Positions 25,740 through 35,246 are shown, counted from the first letter of the stretch. The stretch: 64,000 nt of DNA from an uncultured Marinobacter sp. (GCF_947259545.1 NZ_CAMYMK010000008.1:434001-498000); one strand, 5' to 3'. Notes: generated by a model not told the origin, from the letters alone. Program-made: numbers and translations.

Positions 25740-25830
25740 AACCTTCCCTTCCGGGAATGTCGGAGGCCATGGATGGCCGGAGATCAAGCGCACATGGATG
25801 TGCTTGTAGCGTTTCCCGGAAGGGAAGGTT
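25740..25830. repeat. Cloverleaf-like nested inverted repeat downstream of recA
   Basis: An outer perfect 18-bp arm, AACCTTCCCTTCCGGGAA (25740-25757) with TTCCCGGAAGGGAAGGTT (25813-25830), encloses two smaller hairpins: GGCCAT-GG-ATGGCC (25765-25778) and a bulged one around CACAT-GG-ATGTG (25791-25802). The form resembles dispersed palindromic repeats or a small structured RNA. No T-run follows. It lies in the 226 bp between recA and the next gene; a 75-codon frame across it looks spurious. Confidence 0.8.
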
Positions 25831-25899
25831 TTGTGCCGATCAGGCACCTTGGTCGAGGTTGGCCAGGAGTCAGGGAAGCTATTTGGGAAGGTTTGAATT

Positions 25900-26370
25900 A
25901 TGGCTGAAACAAAAAAGCTGTTAATTGTTGCCCATGCGCCTTCCCCAAATACCCTTCGATTGCGCGATGCCGTCAAAGAAGGCGCCCGCCATGAAGACAT
26001 CGAGGCCGTCGAAGTAGTGGTCAAGGCACCGCTGGAAGCTGGCCCCGATGACATCCTCAATTGCGACGCCATCATCCTCGGCACCACCGAAAACCTCGGG
26101 TACATGAGCGGCGCCCTCAAAGACTTTTTCGACCGCAGCTACTATCCCTGCCTGGAACTGACCCAGGGCCTGCCCTTTGCCTACTACATCCGCGCTGGCC
26201 ACGATGGCACTGGCACCAACCGCGCCATCGAAAGCATCACCACCGGCCTGCGCTGGAAACTGGTTCAGCAGCCACTAATCTGCCGCGGGGAGTACAACCC
26301 CGATTTCGAGGAACAGTGCCGGGAATTGGGGATGTACGTGGCCGCCAGTCTGGATGCCGGTCTGCTGTAG
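25900..26370 (+). CDS. Flavodoxin-fold NAD(P)H-dependent oxidoreductase-like protein
   Basis: 156 aa. The N-terminal strand and loop KLLIVAHAPSPNTLRLRDAV match the FMN-phosphate loop of the flavodoxin/WrbA-like fold; DAIILGTTENLGYMSGALKDFFDR is the second FMN contact region. Redox partner and substrate are unknown. ATG at 25900 follows a GGAAGG site. The gene is convergent with a PilZ gene 6 bp beyond its stop. A short overlapping frame upstream is not considered real. Confidence 0.85.
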   Translation: MAETKKLLIVAHAPSPNTLRLRDAVKEGARHEDIEAVEVVVKAPLEAGPDDILNCDAIILGTTENLGYMSGALKDFFDRSYYPCLELTQGLPFAYYIRAGHDGTGTNRAIESITTGLRWKLVQQPLICRGEYNPDFEEQCRELGMYVAASLDAGLL

Positions 26371-26376
26371 CGGGCA

Positions 26377-26751
26377 CTAGACACAACGATTGTAAAAGCC
26401 TTCAATCCGGGACAGGGCATTGTCCACGGCCCTGGAATACCGTTTTCGATCAAAGCAATAGCTGAAATGAAGGCTGAGCCGGTACCCGGTCTGGAACGGT
26501 TGGCAACTTATCACCTCCGCAGTGACCCGGGATTCAGAAATGTATTTGCCATCGAAGTCCAGGTGCAGGGTGGTTCCCGGGTCCACCGGGCGGGGGCACA
26601 GAACCGCCATCCCGTAACGATTCATATCCAGACAGGTAACCGCCACGGGCTTCCGGCCGCGACCGAAAAAGCGTCGTTCCCGTAACCGAACCCTGAGGCA
26701 CATGGCTGGGTAGCGATCCTTGATTCTGCGGTCTGCGGAATCATTCGTCAT
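26377..26751 (-). CDS. PilZ-domain protein
   Basis: 124 aa from ATG 26751 (opening MTNDSADRRIKDRYPAM). The DRR...R basic motif at the N-terminus and DMNRYGM (the D/NxSxxG-like motif) about 30 residues later indicate a PilZ domain that binds cyclic di-GMP; the Ser position is Arg/Asn-like, so binding may be altered. It is a single-domain protein convergent with the flavodoxin gene. A longer frame extends to 26847 but adds an arginine-rich segment without family support. Confidence 0.75.
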   Translation of the reverse strand: MTNDSADRRIKDRYPAMCLRVRLRERRFFGRGRKPVAVTCLDMNRYGMAVLCPRPVDPGTTLHLDFDGKYISESRVTAEVISCQPFQTGYRLSLHFSYCFDRKRYSRAVDNALSRIEGFYNRCV

Positions 26752-27030
26752 AGGTGCATCCGTTGCGAAACTTCTGATTATTCTGTTTCCGGGCATCCGC
26801 CGGGAGGGAAAGTCTAGTTCCGGAGCGGCTGTCTGAAAAATGACCACTCGTGAAACTGTGAACTGAATAACATAAACAGGATTGTCCGACTGGACTCGAG
26901 AAATCTTCAGTGGGAACGCGACATAGCGGGCGGCAGATTCTACAATGACCGGCCATGGAACTAACCCGTTTGGCGTTTCACACCCGAAAGGGGAATCGTC
27001 AAAGCATTCAGACCGTTACAGGACCGAACC

Positions 27031-29439
27031 TTGAAGTCACTGTCCCTGCATCAGCTATACAAAGCCTGTGTCCTAAAAGATTTGCCTTTCAAGACCACCC
27101 GGCAACTGGAGCCGTTGGCTGAAATCGTTGGCCAGAACCGCGCTCAGGAGGCCGTCCGTTTTGCCCTGGCCATGCCCCATAGCGGTTACAACGTCTATGC
27201 TGTCGGCCGTAACGGCTTGGGCAAGCGCACCATGATGCTCCGTTATCTCGAACACCATGTGGACACCGAGCACAGCAGTCACGACTGGTGTTACGTCGCC
27301 AATTTCGAGGAGCCCCGGATACCGAAGCTGCTTCGTTTGCCGGCGGGTAAAGGCAACGCCCTGAAACAGGACATGGAGCGGTTGATGGGGCGGCTTATGA
27401 AGATGATTCCCCAGACCTTTGACAGCGACAGCTTTCTGGAACGTTCCGAACAGCTCAAGAACGAGTACGGCAAAAAGCAGGAAGACGAGCTGGAAAAAGT
27501 GGCGAATCAGGCGAAACGCAAGAAAGTAAGCCTGACCGTGACAACACCGGGCGGCTATCGCCTGGTGGCGATGAATGGAGAAGAACCGCATACCGCCGAG
27601 TCGTTCCAGGCATTGAGCGATGAGGAACGCGACAAGTTTGAGGAATCCATCAATAAATTGGAGAAGAAACTGCGCCAGGCGCTGCGCAAGCTGGCGGACT
27701 GGGAGCAGGAATATGCCGAGAAACAGCAGGCCCTGAATCAGGAAACCCTGGAGGGCATTTCCGGGCACCAGTTGGACGAGTTAATCGCCAAGTACAAGGA
27801 TCTCCCGGAAGTGGTGGCCTATTTCGAGGCGGTAAGACAGGATCTGGCAGACAGTCTGGATATCTTCCTGGAAGATAACGAGGAACAGGCCGCCATTGCC
27901 TATGCCTCCCTGGACAAGAAAATGCCCCGTCGCTATCTGGTCAACGTGCTGGTGCATCAGAAAACAGATGAAGTGCCGGTAGTGGTGGAGGACAACCCGA
28001 CCTATCACAACCTGTTCGGTTATGTGGAGAACGTGACCTACAAGGGGACGGTGTTCACCGACTTCTCCCTGATTCGTCCGGGCAGCCTGCACCGGGCTAA
28101 CGGTGGCTACCTGCTGATGGATGCCATCAAGGTGCTGGAGCAGCCCTTTGTCTGGGATGGCCTGAAGCGGGCGTTGCGGTCCAAGTCAATCCAGATTAAT
28201 TCCCTTGAGCGGGAAATGACCCTGTCCGGGACCATTTCCATTGAGCCGGAAGCCGTTCCCCTGGACGTCAAGATTGTGTTATTTGGTGACCGCGAAACCT
28301 GGATGTTACTGCAGGATTACGATCCCGAGTTTGCCGAGCTGTTCCGGGTTACCGCGGATTTCGAGAACGAAATGTACCGCACCGATGACAGCCAGCTCCT
28401 GTACGCCAAATTCATTGCCAGTCTGGTCAGTGAGAAGGACCTGCTTCACTGCAACAATAAGGCGGTGGCGCGGATCATCGAATACAGTGCCCGTATGGCC
28501 GATCACCAGGATCGCCTTTCCCTGCACGCGGCGGATATTGCCAACCTGCTGCGGGAATCGGATTTCTGGGCCCGCCAGGCCGGTGCCCGCCTCATCCAGG
28601 ATATTCATGTGGAACGGGCACTGGAAAGTGCGAAGTATCGCAGCAGCCGCATTCGCGATCAGTTCTACGATGCCATCCGTGATGGCTCCACGCTCGTATC
28701 CACTGAGGGTACCTGCGTCGGGCAGGTAAATGCTCTGTCGGTGCTCTCTACCGGAGGCTTTGAGTTCGGGCTGTCAAACCGTATTACCGCCACCTGCTAT
28801 TATGGTGATGGCGCCGTCATGGACATAGAAAGGGACGTCAAACTGGGCGGGAATATTCATTCCAAAGGGGTGATGATTCTCAGTTCCTGGCTGGCGGCTC
28901 ATTTTGCGGTCAACGATCCCATGCATCTGTCTGCCAGCCTGACCTTCGAGCAGAACTACGGGGAAGTGGATGGCGATAGTGCCTCTCTGGCCGAGTTGTG
29001 TGCCCTGGTGTCGGCGTTGTCCGGACTGCCGGTTCGCCAGGATCTGGCAATTACCGGTTCGGTGAACCAGTTTGGCGAGGTGCAGCCGATTGGTGGCGTC
29101 AACGAGAAGGTTGAAGGTTTTTTCCACACCTGTCAGCTCAAGGGCGGCCTTACGGGGAGCCAGGGGGTCGTCCTTCCGGCGACCAATGTGCAGAACCTGA
29201 TGCTGGACAGCGAGGTGGTCCAGGCCGTGCGCAAGGACCAGTTTGCGGTTTATTCGGTCAGTCGTGCGGAAGAGGCGATCACATTGCTGCTGGGCAAGCC
29301 CGCAGGCAGGGCCGACACCAAGGGTCGGTACCCGAAGCAGAGTGTTTTTGGCATTATCCAGCAACGTCTCGAGAAAATGCGCGAACATGAACGCCAGGAA
29401 CACTCACGGGATGACCAGAAAGACCCGTCAATTCACTGA
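27031..29439 (+). CDS. Lon-like ATP-dependent protease (AAA domain plus Lon protease domain)
   Basis: 802 aa, COG1067 type. Walker A GRNGLGKRT is at 59-67, a long coiled-coil insertion spans about 140-245, and the C-terminal Lon protease domain has S650 (DGDSASL) and K693 (NEKVEGFF), exactly 43 residues apart as in E. coli Lon (S679/K722). The N-terminal Lon substrate domain is missing, as in LonB/YcbZ-like proteins. Only a TTG (27031) gives a start with an AGGA site; no better ATG is in frame. A two-component pair follows; the first of these begins 37 bp downstream. Confidence 0.9.
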   Translation: MKSLSLHQLYKACVLKDLPFKTTRQLEPLAEIVGQNRAQEAVRFALAMPHSGYNVYAVGRNGLGKRTMMLRYLEHHVDTEHSSHDWCYVANFEEPRIPKLLRLPAGKGNALKQDMERLMGRLMKMIPQTFDSDSFLERSEQLKNEYGKKQEDELEKVANQAKRKKVSLTVTTPGGYRLVAMNGEEPHTAESFQALSDEERDKFEESINKLEKKLRQALRKLADWEQEYAEKQQALNQETLEGISGHQLDELIAKYKDLPEVVAYFEAVRQDLADSLDIFLEDNEEQAAIAYASLDKKMPRRYLVNVLVHQKTDEVPVVVEDNPTYHNLFGYVENVTYKGTVFTDFSLIRPGSLHRANGGYLLMDAIKVLEQPFVWDGLKRALRSKSIQINSLEREMTLSGTISIEPEAVPLDVKIVLFGDRETWMLLQDYDPEFAELFRVTADFENEMYRTDDSQLLYAKFIASLVSEKDLLHCNNKAVARIIEYSARMADHQDRLSLHAADIANLLRESDFWARQAGARLIQDIHVERALESAKYRSSRIRDQFYDAIRDGSTLVSTEGTCVGQVNALSVLSTGGFEFGLSNRITATCYYGDGAVMDIERDVKLGGNIHSKGVMILSSWLAAHFAVNDPMHLSASLTFEQNYGEVDGDSASLAELCALVSALSGLPVRQDLAITGSVNQFGEVQPIGGVNEKVEGFFHTCQLKGGLTGSQGVVLPATNVQNLMLDSEVVQAVRKDQFAVYSVSRAEEAITLLLGKPAGRADTKGRYPKQSVFGIIQQRLEKMREHERQEHSRDDQKDPSIH

Positions 29440-29476
29440 CCGGCAATGATAATAAAGGACAGGAGAATAAGATCAC

Positions 29477-30103
29477 ATGACTGATATCCAGCAAACCGTT
29501 TACGTGGTAGAAGATGATGAGGCCGTCCGGGATTCCCTGGAGCTGCTGCTCAAGTCCGATGGCAAGCCGGTAAAGACCTACGAGAACGCCACGGCTTTTC
29601 TGCGGGATTACTCCGAGAAAATGGCCGGTTGTATCGTGCTGGATATCCGCATGCCTGGGATGGATGGCATGGAGCTTCAGAAAAAGCTCAATGACAAACA
29701 CTCCATTCTGCCGATTATTTTCGTGACCGGTCACGGTGATGTGCCCATGGCGGTGGATGCCATGAAAGAGGGCGCGGTGGACTTTATCCAGAAGCCATAC
29801 CGCGAAGAGGCCTTGCTGGAGAAAATTGAAGCCGCTCTCGAGCAGGATCTTGAACAACGGAAATCTCTGGATGAGAAGCAGGAAATCATCAAGCGCATTA
29901 AGAGCCTGACACCGCGGGAGCACGAGATCATGGACCGGATGATCGCGGGACAGGCCAATAAAGTGATCGCCATTGAGCTGGAAATCAGTCAGCGCACCGT
30001 CGAGATCCATCGTTCCCGGGTAATGCACAAGATGGGCACCCACTCCCTGGCGCACCTCGTTCGTATGGTTCTGTCCGTAAAGGACCTTATCGACGCCCGC
30101 TGA
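29477..30103 (+). CDS. FixJ-family response regulator
   Basis: 208 aa. Receiver domain with VVEDD and phosphorylation site D56 (CIVLDIRMPG), conserved K in IQKPYREE, and a LuxR-type helix-turn-helix near 140-200 (LTPREHEIMDRMIAG, SQRTVEIHRSRVMHKMG). It precedes, by 45 bp, a hybrid histidine kinase that is its likely partner. It is similar in design to the regulator at 11446-12093, so the window has two FixJ-type systems. Confidence 0.93.
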   Translation: MTDIQQTVYVVEDDEAVRDSLELLLKSDGKPVKTYENATAFLRDYSEKMAGCIVLDIRMPGMDGMELQKKLNDKHSILPIIFVTGHGDVPMAVDAMKEGAVDFIQKPYREEALLEKIEAALEQDLEQRKSLDEKQEIIKRIKSLTPREHEIMDRMIAGQANKVIAIELEISQRTVEIHRSRVMHKMGTHSLAHLVRMVLSVKDLIDAR

Positions 30104-30148
30104 ATTGGCCGGCATGATACGGTCAACATTTCAACCGGCCCTGTTTAT

Positions 30149-31738
30149 ATGACTGAAGCTGTCATCGAGACTGTAGAGGTGACGGTTCTGCTTGTGGACG
30201 ATAATCCGCAGAACCTCAAAGTCCTCTATGAAACCCTGAAGGACAAAGGCTACCGCCTGCTGATTGCCAATGACGGCCAAAAAGCCCTGGACCTGGCCCA
30301 CCGCCACCAGCCAGAAGTGATCCTGTTGGATATCATGATGCCGGAGCTGGACGGCTATCAGGTCTGTGAACGATTGAAAGCCGACCCGGTCACCTCAGAC
30401 TGTGCCGTGGTATTCCTGTCGGCCCTGGATGACGTTCAGGCCAAGGTCAAGGGGTTTGCCCTTGGTGGTGCTGATTATATTTCCAAACCGTTCCAGGCTC
30501 AGGAAGTCATCGCCCGGGTAAAGACTCACGCCCGCGTTATTCGTCTCGAGCGGGAACTGCAGGAGCGCAACCGGCAACTGGAGAGTGACCAGGCACGTAT
30601 TTTGAACTCCATCAGTGAGGGGATTTACGGCCTGGATGCCGAAGGCAACATCGTTTTTGCCAACCCCGCCGCTGCATTGATTATGCGGGCCCCGACGGAA
30701 GAACTGATTGGTCGTAATTTCTTTGAACTTCACTGCACCGCCAACGATGATGCGGGCACCAGTCAGCATCCGGTGCGGTCAACCTGTAGCGAGGGTATTC
30801 CCGAGAACCAGAGGGATATCGTCATGGGTCGGCCGGATGGAACCTCTTTCCCCGCCGAATGCCGTTCCACCCCCAAGCTGGATGGCGAAGAACTTCGCGG
30901 TGCGGTTGTTGTCTTCCGGGATATTACCGCGGAACTTGAAAACGAACAGGCGCTGGAAGATGCCAGGGCCATCGTGCAAGAACAGCGGGACCAGCTTGCG
31001 CATGCTTCAAGGCTGTCCACTATGGGTGAAATGGCCGCTGGCTTTGCCCATGAGGTCAACCAGCCACTGACCGCCATCACCAATTATGCCCGTGTCGCCA
31101 AGCGACTGATGGCGAAAGAAGTTCTGGACCGTGATCTGTTGCAGGAGACCCTCGACAAGATCGAAGCACAGTCCCACCGGGCAAGCGAGATTATCCGTCG
31201 TATCCGCCGTTTCATGAAAAAACCCGCTACCGGCAAGGAAGTTCTGTCGGTGACGGCTTTGCTGGAAGACACCCGGCAGTTTGCTGAGGTGGACATGCGC
31301 AATAACGAAGGCGGGATTGAGGTCACTGTGGCGGAGGACGTTCGGAACGTTCTGGCGGACCCGATACAGGTGCAACAGGTGGCTCTGAACCTGATTCGTA
31401 ATGCCCTGGAGGCCACGGGCAGTGCTGGTGTCTCGGTGCCCGTGGAAGTAACTGCGGCCATGTCTGGCAGTAGCTGTGTACGAATTGAGGTGAGGGATCA
31501 CGGCACCGGGCTGCCGGAGGACGCAGAGGAGAAGCTTTTTCTGCCGTTCTACTCGACCAAGGAAGAAGGCATGGGTATTGGGCTTTCCATGTGCCGTTCG
31601 CTGATTCAGGCGCAGGGGGGAGATATCGGGTTTGAAAGACCCGCGGACGGCGGCGCCCGCTTTTTCTTCACGCTTCCCGTTGCGGGCGCCGAGGGAAACC
31701 CCTGCAGGGTTAACGAATCAACCGGGCAGGACGCCTAG
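30149..31738 (+). CDS. Hybrid REC-PAS-histidine kinase
   Basis: 529 aa. An N-terminal receiver domain (D61 in VILLDIMMPELDG, K113 in SKPF) is followed by PAS/PAC (about 150-262), a dimerisation domain with H301 (GFAHEVNQPLTA), and an ATPase domain (LNLIRNALEATG, VRDHGTGLPED, GMGIGLSMCRSL). A receiver at the N-terminus of a kinase allows its activity to be set by another kinase. No membrane segments. It follows the FixJ-like regulator and probably phosphorylates it. The end is 3 bp from the convergent MaoC gene. Confidence 0.92.
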   Translation: MTEAVIETVEVTVLLVDDNPQNLKVLYETLKDKGYRLLIANDGQKALDLAHRHQPEVILLDIMMPELDGYQVCERLKADPVTSDCAVVFLSALDDVQAKVKGFALGGADYISKPFQAQEVIARVKTHARVIRLERELQERNRQLESDQARILNSISEGIYGLDAEGNIVFANPAAALIMRAPTEELIGRNFFELHCTANDDAGTSQHPVRSTCSEGIPENQRDIVMGRPDGTSFPAECRSTPKLDGEELRGAVVVFRDITAELENEQALEDARAIVQEQRDQLAHASRLSTMGEMAAGFAHEVNQPLTAITNYARVAKRLMAKEVLDRDLLQETLDKIEAQSHRASEIIRRIRRFMKKPATGKEVLSVTALLEDTRQFAEVDMRNNEGGIEVTVAEDVRNVLADPIQVQQVALNLIRNALEATGSAGVSVPVEVTAAMSGSSCVRIEVRDHGTGLPEDAEEKLFLPFYSTKEEGMGIGLSMCRSLIQAQGGDIGFERPADGGARFFFTLPVAGAEGNPCRVNESTGQDA

Positions 31739-31741
31739 CGC

Positions 31742-32614
31742 CTAGCCCCAGGTGATATTCCCGGTGAGGTGAGGGGCGTCGCCCTTTGCGTTCAGCAACT
31801 GGTAGTCCCAGTTTCCTTCTCCGGTTTGCCAGTTGAGCTGGGCGGTGCCCGGCAAAAAGAGCGGTTTCTTGAATTGGCAGGAAACCGATACTGCCTCATG
31901 TTTCCAGCCGGCTTGCTGCTCAAGCAATGCCAGCACCTGCGCTTTACTCCACATACCGTGGGCGATGGCCCGTGGAAATCCGAACGCCTTGGCGGTTAGC
32001 GCATGCAGGTGGATCGGGTTACGATCCCCGGATACCTTGGCGTACTGACGGCCGATGGACTCAGGCGCATTGATGCTCAGGGTGTTGGGGTAGCGCTCCA
32101 GCTCTGGCGGTTTTCCGGGCTTGCCCTTGTCACCTTGTTGGGGTTGGCGGAAAAGGTTGGTACTGACTTCTTCCCACACCAGTTTTCCTGCCGAGCGGGC
32201 CTCAGTGACCAGATCAAATTCCAGCCCTTTGGTCCCCTGCGTTTGTCCATCAAGTCGAACATCGATATCCAGTGTTTCACCAATGCCGATGGGTCTGTGT
32301 TGGGTGATGGTGTTGCGCAGGTGCACCAGCCCCAGCAGTGGCAGTGGAAAGGCTTTTTCTGTCAGGAGCTTGAGGTGGAGCGGGAACGCCAGTATATGGG
32401 GCCAGGTGATCGGGGCGTGGGTTTGCCGCGAAAAACCGCATACCTTTTGGTAGCGTTTCAGGTTATCGTTGGCCGTACTGACGCCAACCAGACTGACGCT
32501 GAGGCCAGGAATTTTCGGGTCACCATTGGATGTCTGGCCCTTGGGCAGTATGGCCTTGCCATACAGTGACCAGAGTGAAGGGGGATGGCTGTGGTAAATA
32601 GACACATCGGACAT
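31742..32614 (-). CDS. MaoC family dehydratase/hydratase
   Basis: 290 aa from ATG 32614 with GGAG upstream; a longer frame to 32788 is not hydratase-like. The hydratase-2 motif appears near the C-terminus as GDRNPIHLHALTAKAFGFPRAIAHGMW (D and H catalytic pair). The family hydrates enoyl-CoA or acts on polyketide-like acyl chains. Its N-terminal half is a second, degenerate hot-dog domain. It diverges from an AraC-type regulator at 32846, which probably controls it. Confidence 0.85.
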   Translation of the reverse strand: MSDVSIYHSHPPSLWSLYGKAILPKGQTSNGDPKIPGLSVSLVGVSTANDNLKRYQKVCGFSRQTHAPITWPHILAFPLHLKLLTEKAFPLPLLGLVHLRNTITQHRPIGIGETLDIDVRLDGQTQGTKGLEFDLVTEARSAGKLVWEEVSTNLFRQPQQGDKGKPGKPPELERYPNTLSINAPESIGRQYAKVSGDRNPIHLHALTAKAFGFPRAIAHGMWSKAQVLALLEQQAGWKHEAVSVSCQFKKPLFLPGTAQLNWQTGEGNWDYQLLNAKGDAPHLTGNITWG

Positions 32615-32845
32615 ATTGAGAAATCTCCAACATTTTGAAAAAGTTAGAAGCTTATTGGTGACCAAAAGGGTGAGATGTGTAAACAATCTGGTACAACTGT
32701 GCGTGTCTGGCCTGATATGCTCTAATATAAGACCAAGGTAGCAAAGTCTGGCAAACCCGGCTGGATTCGACATTGACTTGGTTCCCATGGGAGGTTGTCC
32801 GATGGGCCAAGGCGGTTTCCAAACACAACTATAAAGCGGGATGTT

Positions 32846-33877
32846 ATGCAGGAACTTCGTGACGCAGGAGTGATGTTACGCCTGATCTATGAGGCGATGA
32901 AACGGAAGGGTATCGATACAGATGCAATATTCAGCCGGTTGGGTGTGGATGAAAAATACGTTTACACCGAGCAGTTAAGAACTCCCCACAGCGCACAGGT
33001 GTATTTTTGGCAGGCAGTGGAGGACGTCTCCGGTGATCCTGACATCGGTTTGCACCTTGGGCAGCTGTTGCCCGCCTACAAGGGGCAGGTGCTTGAGTAT
33101 CTCTTTTTGAGCAGTCCAACATTTGGTGAAGGCCTGCGCCGCGCGCAAAACTATCAGCGCCTGTTGAGTGACGCCGCCAACACCGACTTTTTCATCGAAG
33201 GCGATAACGCCTGCATGGTGCTGGACGCCGCCTCTGAAGAGATCAGCCGTCTCCGGCATTTCAACGAGTGTTTTGTTCAGGGGCTGATTATCTTTTTCCA
33301 GTCGATCACTGATGGAGAGTTCAAGCCGTCACGTATTGAATTCGAGCATCAGCGTGATCACGGTCTGGAGCATGCCGAGGAAATTCTCGGTTGTGAGGTG
33401 GTTTTCGGCGCAGAAGAAAATCGGCTTTATTTCCCGGTCGAGATGCTTTCCCATGCCTCTCCCCATGCTGAGCCGGAACTGCTGGATCTCCATGAGCGTT
33501 TTGCCAGCGAACAGGTAGCTCGCCTGGAGAAGAAAGACATTGTCGGTCAGGTTGAGCGTATTGTGGCGGAGCTTCTGGATAGCGGTGAGGTGACACTGGA
33601 TGCCGTTGCTGAACGGCTGGGCATAAAGCCCAGAACGCTCAGAACCAGGCTTACCGAGGCCGAGACCAGCTTTAACCAGGTGCTGGCGGATTTCCGTTAC
33701 CGGCTGGCGCGTCAGTTGCTCGCAACCACGGACGAATCGATAGATGAGATTGTCTACCTGACCGGCTTTTCCGAGCCCAGTACCTTTTACCGTGCGTTCA
33801 AGCGCTGGTCGGGTATGACGCCGATCGAGTACCGCAAAACCGCGCAGGGCAAGGATGCGATGATTGATGCCATGTAA
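32846..33877 (+). CDS. AraC family transcriptional regulator (OruR-like)
   Basis: 343 aa from ATG 32846. The long N-terminal domain matches the arabinose-binding-like PF12625 type (IGLHLGQLLPAYKGQVLEYLFLSS). Two helix-turn-helix units at the C-terminus are clear: VTLDAVAERLGIKPRTL and SIDEIVYLTGFSEPSTFYRAFKRW SGMTP. It is divergent from the MaoC gene with a 231-bp intergenic space, so a local lipid-related regulator is a reasonable inference. Ligand unknown. Confidence 0.92.
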   Translation: MQELRDAGVMLRLIYEAMKRKGIDTDAIFSRLGVDEKYVYTEQLRTPHSAQVYFWQAVEDVSGDPDIGLHLGQLLPAYKGQVLEYLFLSSPTFGEGLRRAQNYQRLLSDAANTDFFIEGDNACMVLDAASEEISRLRHFNECFVQGLIIFFQSITDGEFKPSRIEFEHQRDHGLEHAEEILGCEVVFGAEENRLYFPVEMLSHASPHAEPELLDLHERFASEQVARLEKKDIVGQVERIVAELLDSGEVTLDAVAERLGIKPRTLRTRLTEAETSFNQVLADFRYRLARQLLATTDESIDEIVYLTGFSEPSTFYRAFKRWSGMTPIEYRKTAQGKDAMIDAM

Positions 33878-33914
33878 GGCATTTATCATTTGGAAAGTTT
33901 TTTAGAAAAAATCG

Positions 33915-33942
33915 TTGACATAAACGGGGGGCTCTTTATAAT
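33915..33942 (+). promoter_or_regulatory. Sigma-70 promoter of tRNA-Asp
   Basis: TTGACA (33915-33920) and TATAAT (33937-33942) with a 16-base spacer, followed by a GC-rich discriminator (GCGCCC), typical of stable-RNA promoters under stringent control. The transcript has about 100 bases of leader before the tRNA. Confidence 0.9.
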
Positions 33943-34047
33943 GCGCCCTCGTTGTCACCAAGCAGTCAGGCCCCTGATTGTGGTGAGCGGAACAACCTGA
34001 TCTCAAAAGAGAAAATGGTGTTCAGTTCTGAAGGTGGTAGCCAACGC

Positions 34048-34124
34048 GGAGCGGTAGTTCAGCTGGTTAGAATACCGGCCTGTCACGCCGGGGGTCGCGG
34101 GTTCGAGTCCCGTCCGCTCCGCCA
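34048..34124 (+). tRNA. tRNA-Asp (GTC)
   Basis: 77 bases. Acceptor stem GGAGCGG pairs with CCGCTCC; the anticodon loop is CTGTCAC (anticodon GTC), T-loop GGTTCGAGTCC, and CCA is encoded. The 3' end is GCCA with discriminator G. It stands alone, not in a cluster, with a strong promoter at 33915. Confidence 0.97.
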
Positions 34125-34184
34125 TTTTCCTTCCCTGATTTAATCCTACTTTTTGTTGTTGTCTGCAATCCCTGAGACGTCTGC

Positions 34185-35246
34185 TCAGCGTATCCCTTTT
34201 GCTTTCTGTTCCTCGTAGAACCGCTTGCGGTGTTCGCCCGGGCTGATGCCAAACCAGCGTTTGTAGGCTTTGTGAAACGCAGCAGGGTTGGCAAAGCCCA
34301 GTAGCCAGGCAATCTCCGCCAGGGATGTCCTGGTTTCCCGGATATAGTCGGTCGCCAGATCCTTCCGTGTTTGATCCAGCAGTTCCCTAAACCCCGTCCG
34401 TTCTTCCGCCAGTTGCCGTTGCAGCGTCCAGGGGGTTGTTCCCAGGCGGGTTGCGATGGTTTCCAGTGACGGAGTTTCCCCCTGCAGTAATGGGGTTAGC
34501 AGGTCCCTGACTTTGTCTCCCGTGGTCCAGCCGTGGCGTATTTTCCGTAACGCGTCTTCGCATTGTCGTACCAGGGCAGCATGAACCGCGCTCTGTGCCG
34601 CTTTTGATGGGAGCAGAGGTATATCCGGGGCGAGGGTGATACCGTTGCTCCCGGCGCCGAAGTGGACCGGACAGCCAAACCACGCTTCAAACTGTTCATC
34701 CAGGCCAATCGATGGGTATTCGATAGATACCCGCTCAAGAACCTCCTGCTGGCCGCTGACCGTCCGTACGAACTGGGTCCAGGCAGCAAGCACTGAATCC
34801 ACGACAAAGAAGTTGAATACATTGTAGGGGCGTATGGAGTAAAAGTGTGCCTGTTGCCCATGGTGACTGGTATGGGAGGCGCCCCGACTATTGTGGCTGG
34901 TCAGCAGGCTGTAGCGGATCAGGGTGGTCAACGCCTCCCCGGTGGTGGCGGCACATTGGCCAGCCAGTCCGGCGATACCGGCATCAACCGGCCGGCTCAG
35001 GCTGCCCATGGTCAAACCAATGGCCGGTTGGCCGGTCAGTTCAATAGCTGCTTGCCCCAGGCGCATGAAGCGGGGAATGCTGATGCGGGCATCCGGGGAC
35101 GCCAGGGTCTCGTCGTTGAGCCGGAATCGCGCCATCAGCGGGGCCGGATTTTTTCCCTCGGCGGCAATGGATCGCATCAGGACCGAAACGTAGAGGACGC
35201 TGATATCGCCCAGTGAGTTACGGCGTCGGGCGGATGTCGTTTCCAT
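34185..35246 (-). CDS. AraC family transcriptional regulator
   Basis: 353 aa from ATG 35246. N-terminal arabinose-binding-like domain (IELTGQPAIGLTMGSLSRP), C-terminal two helix-turn-helix units (SLETIATRLGTTPWTLQRQLAEE, SLAEIAWLLGFANPAAFHKAYKRWFGISPGEHR). It is divergent from fadH, with 146 bp between, so control of fadH and of beta-oxidation of unsaturated fatty acids is plausible. It shares only family with the other AraC gene at 32846. Confidence 0.92.
   Translation of the reverse strand: METTSARRRNSLGDISVLYVSVLMRSIAAEGKNPAPLMARFRLNDETLASPDARISIPRFMRLGQAAIELTGQPAIGLTMGSLSRPVDAGIAGLAGQCAATTGEALTTLIRYSLLTSHNSRGASHTSHHGQQAHFYSIRPYNVFNFFVVDSVLAAWTQFVRTVSGQQEVLERVSIEYPSIGLDEQFEAWFGCPVHFGAGSNGITLAPDIPLLPSKAAQSAVHAALVRQCEDALRKIRHGWTTGDKVRDLLTPLLQGETPSLETIATRLGTTPWTLQRQLAEERTGFRELLDQTRKDLATDYIRETRTSLAEIAWLLGFANPAAFHKAYKRWFGISPGEHRKRFYEEQKAKGIR

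Noticed and set aside
25680..25907. 75-codon frame after recA
   Set aside because: It crosses the large inverted repeat, overlaps the start of the flavodoxin-like gene and has no convincing family or ribosome site.
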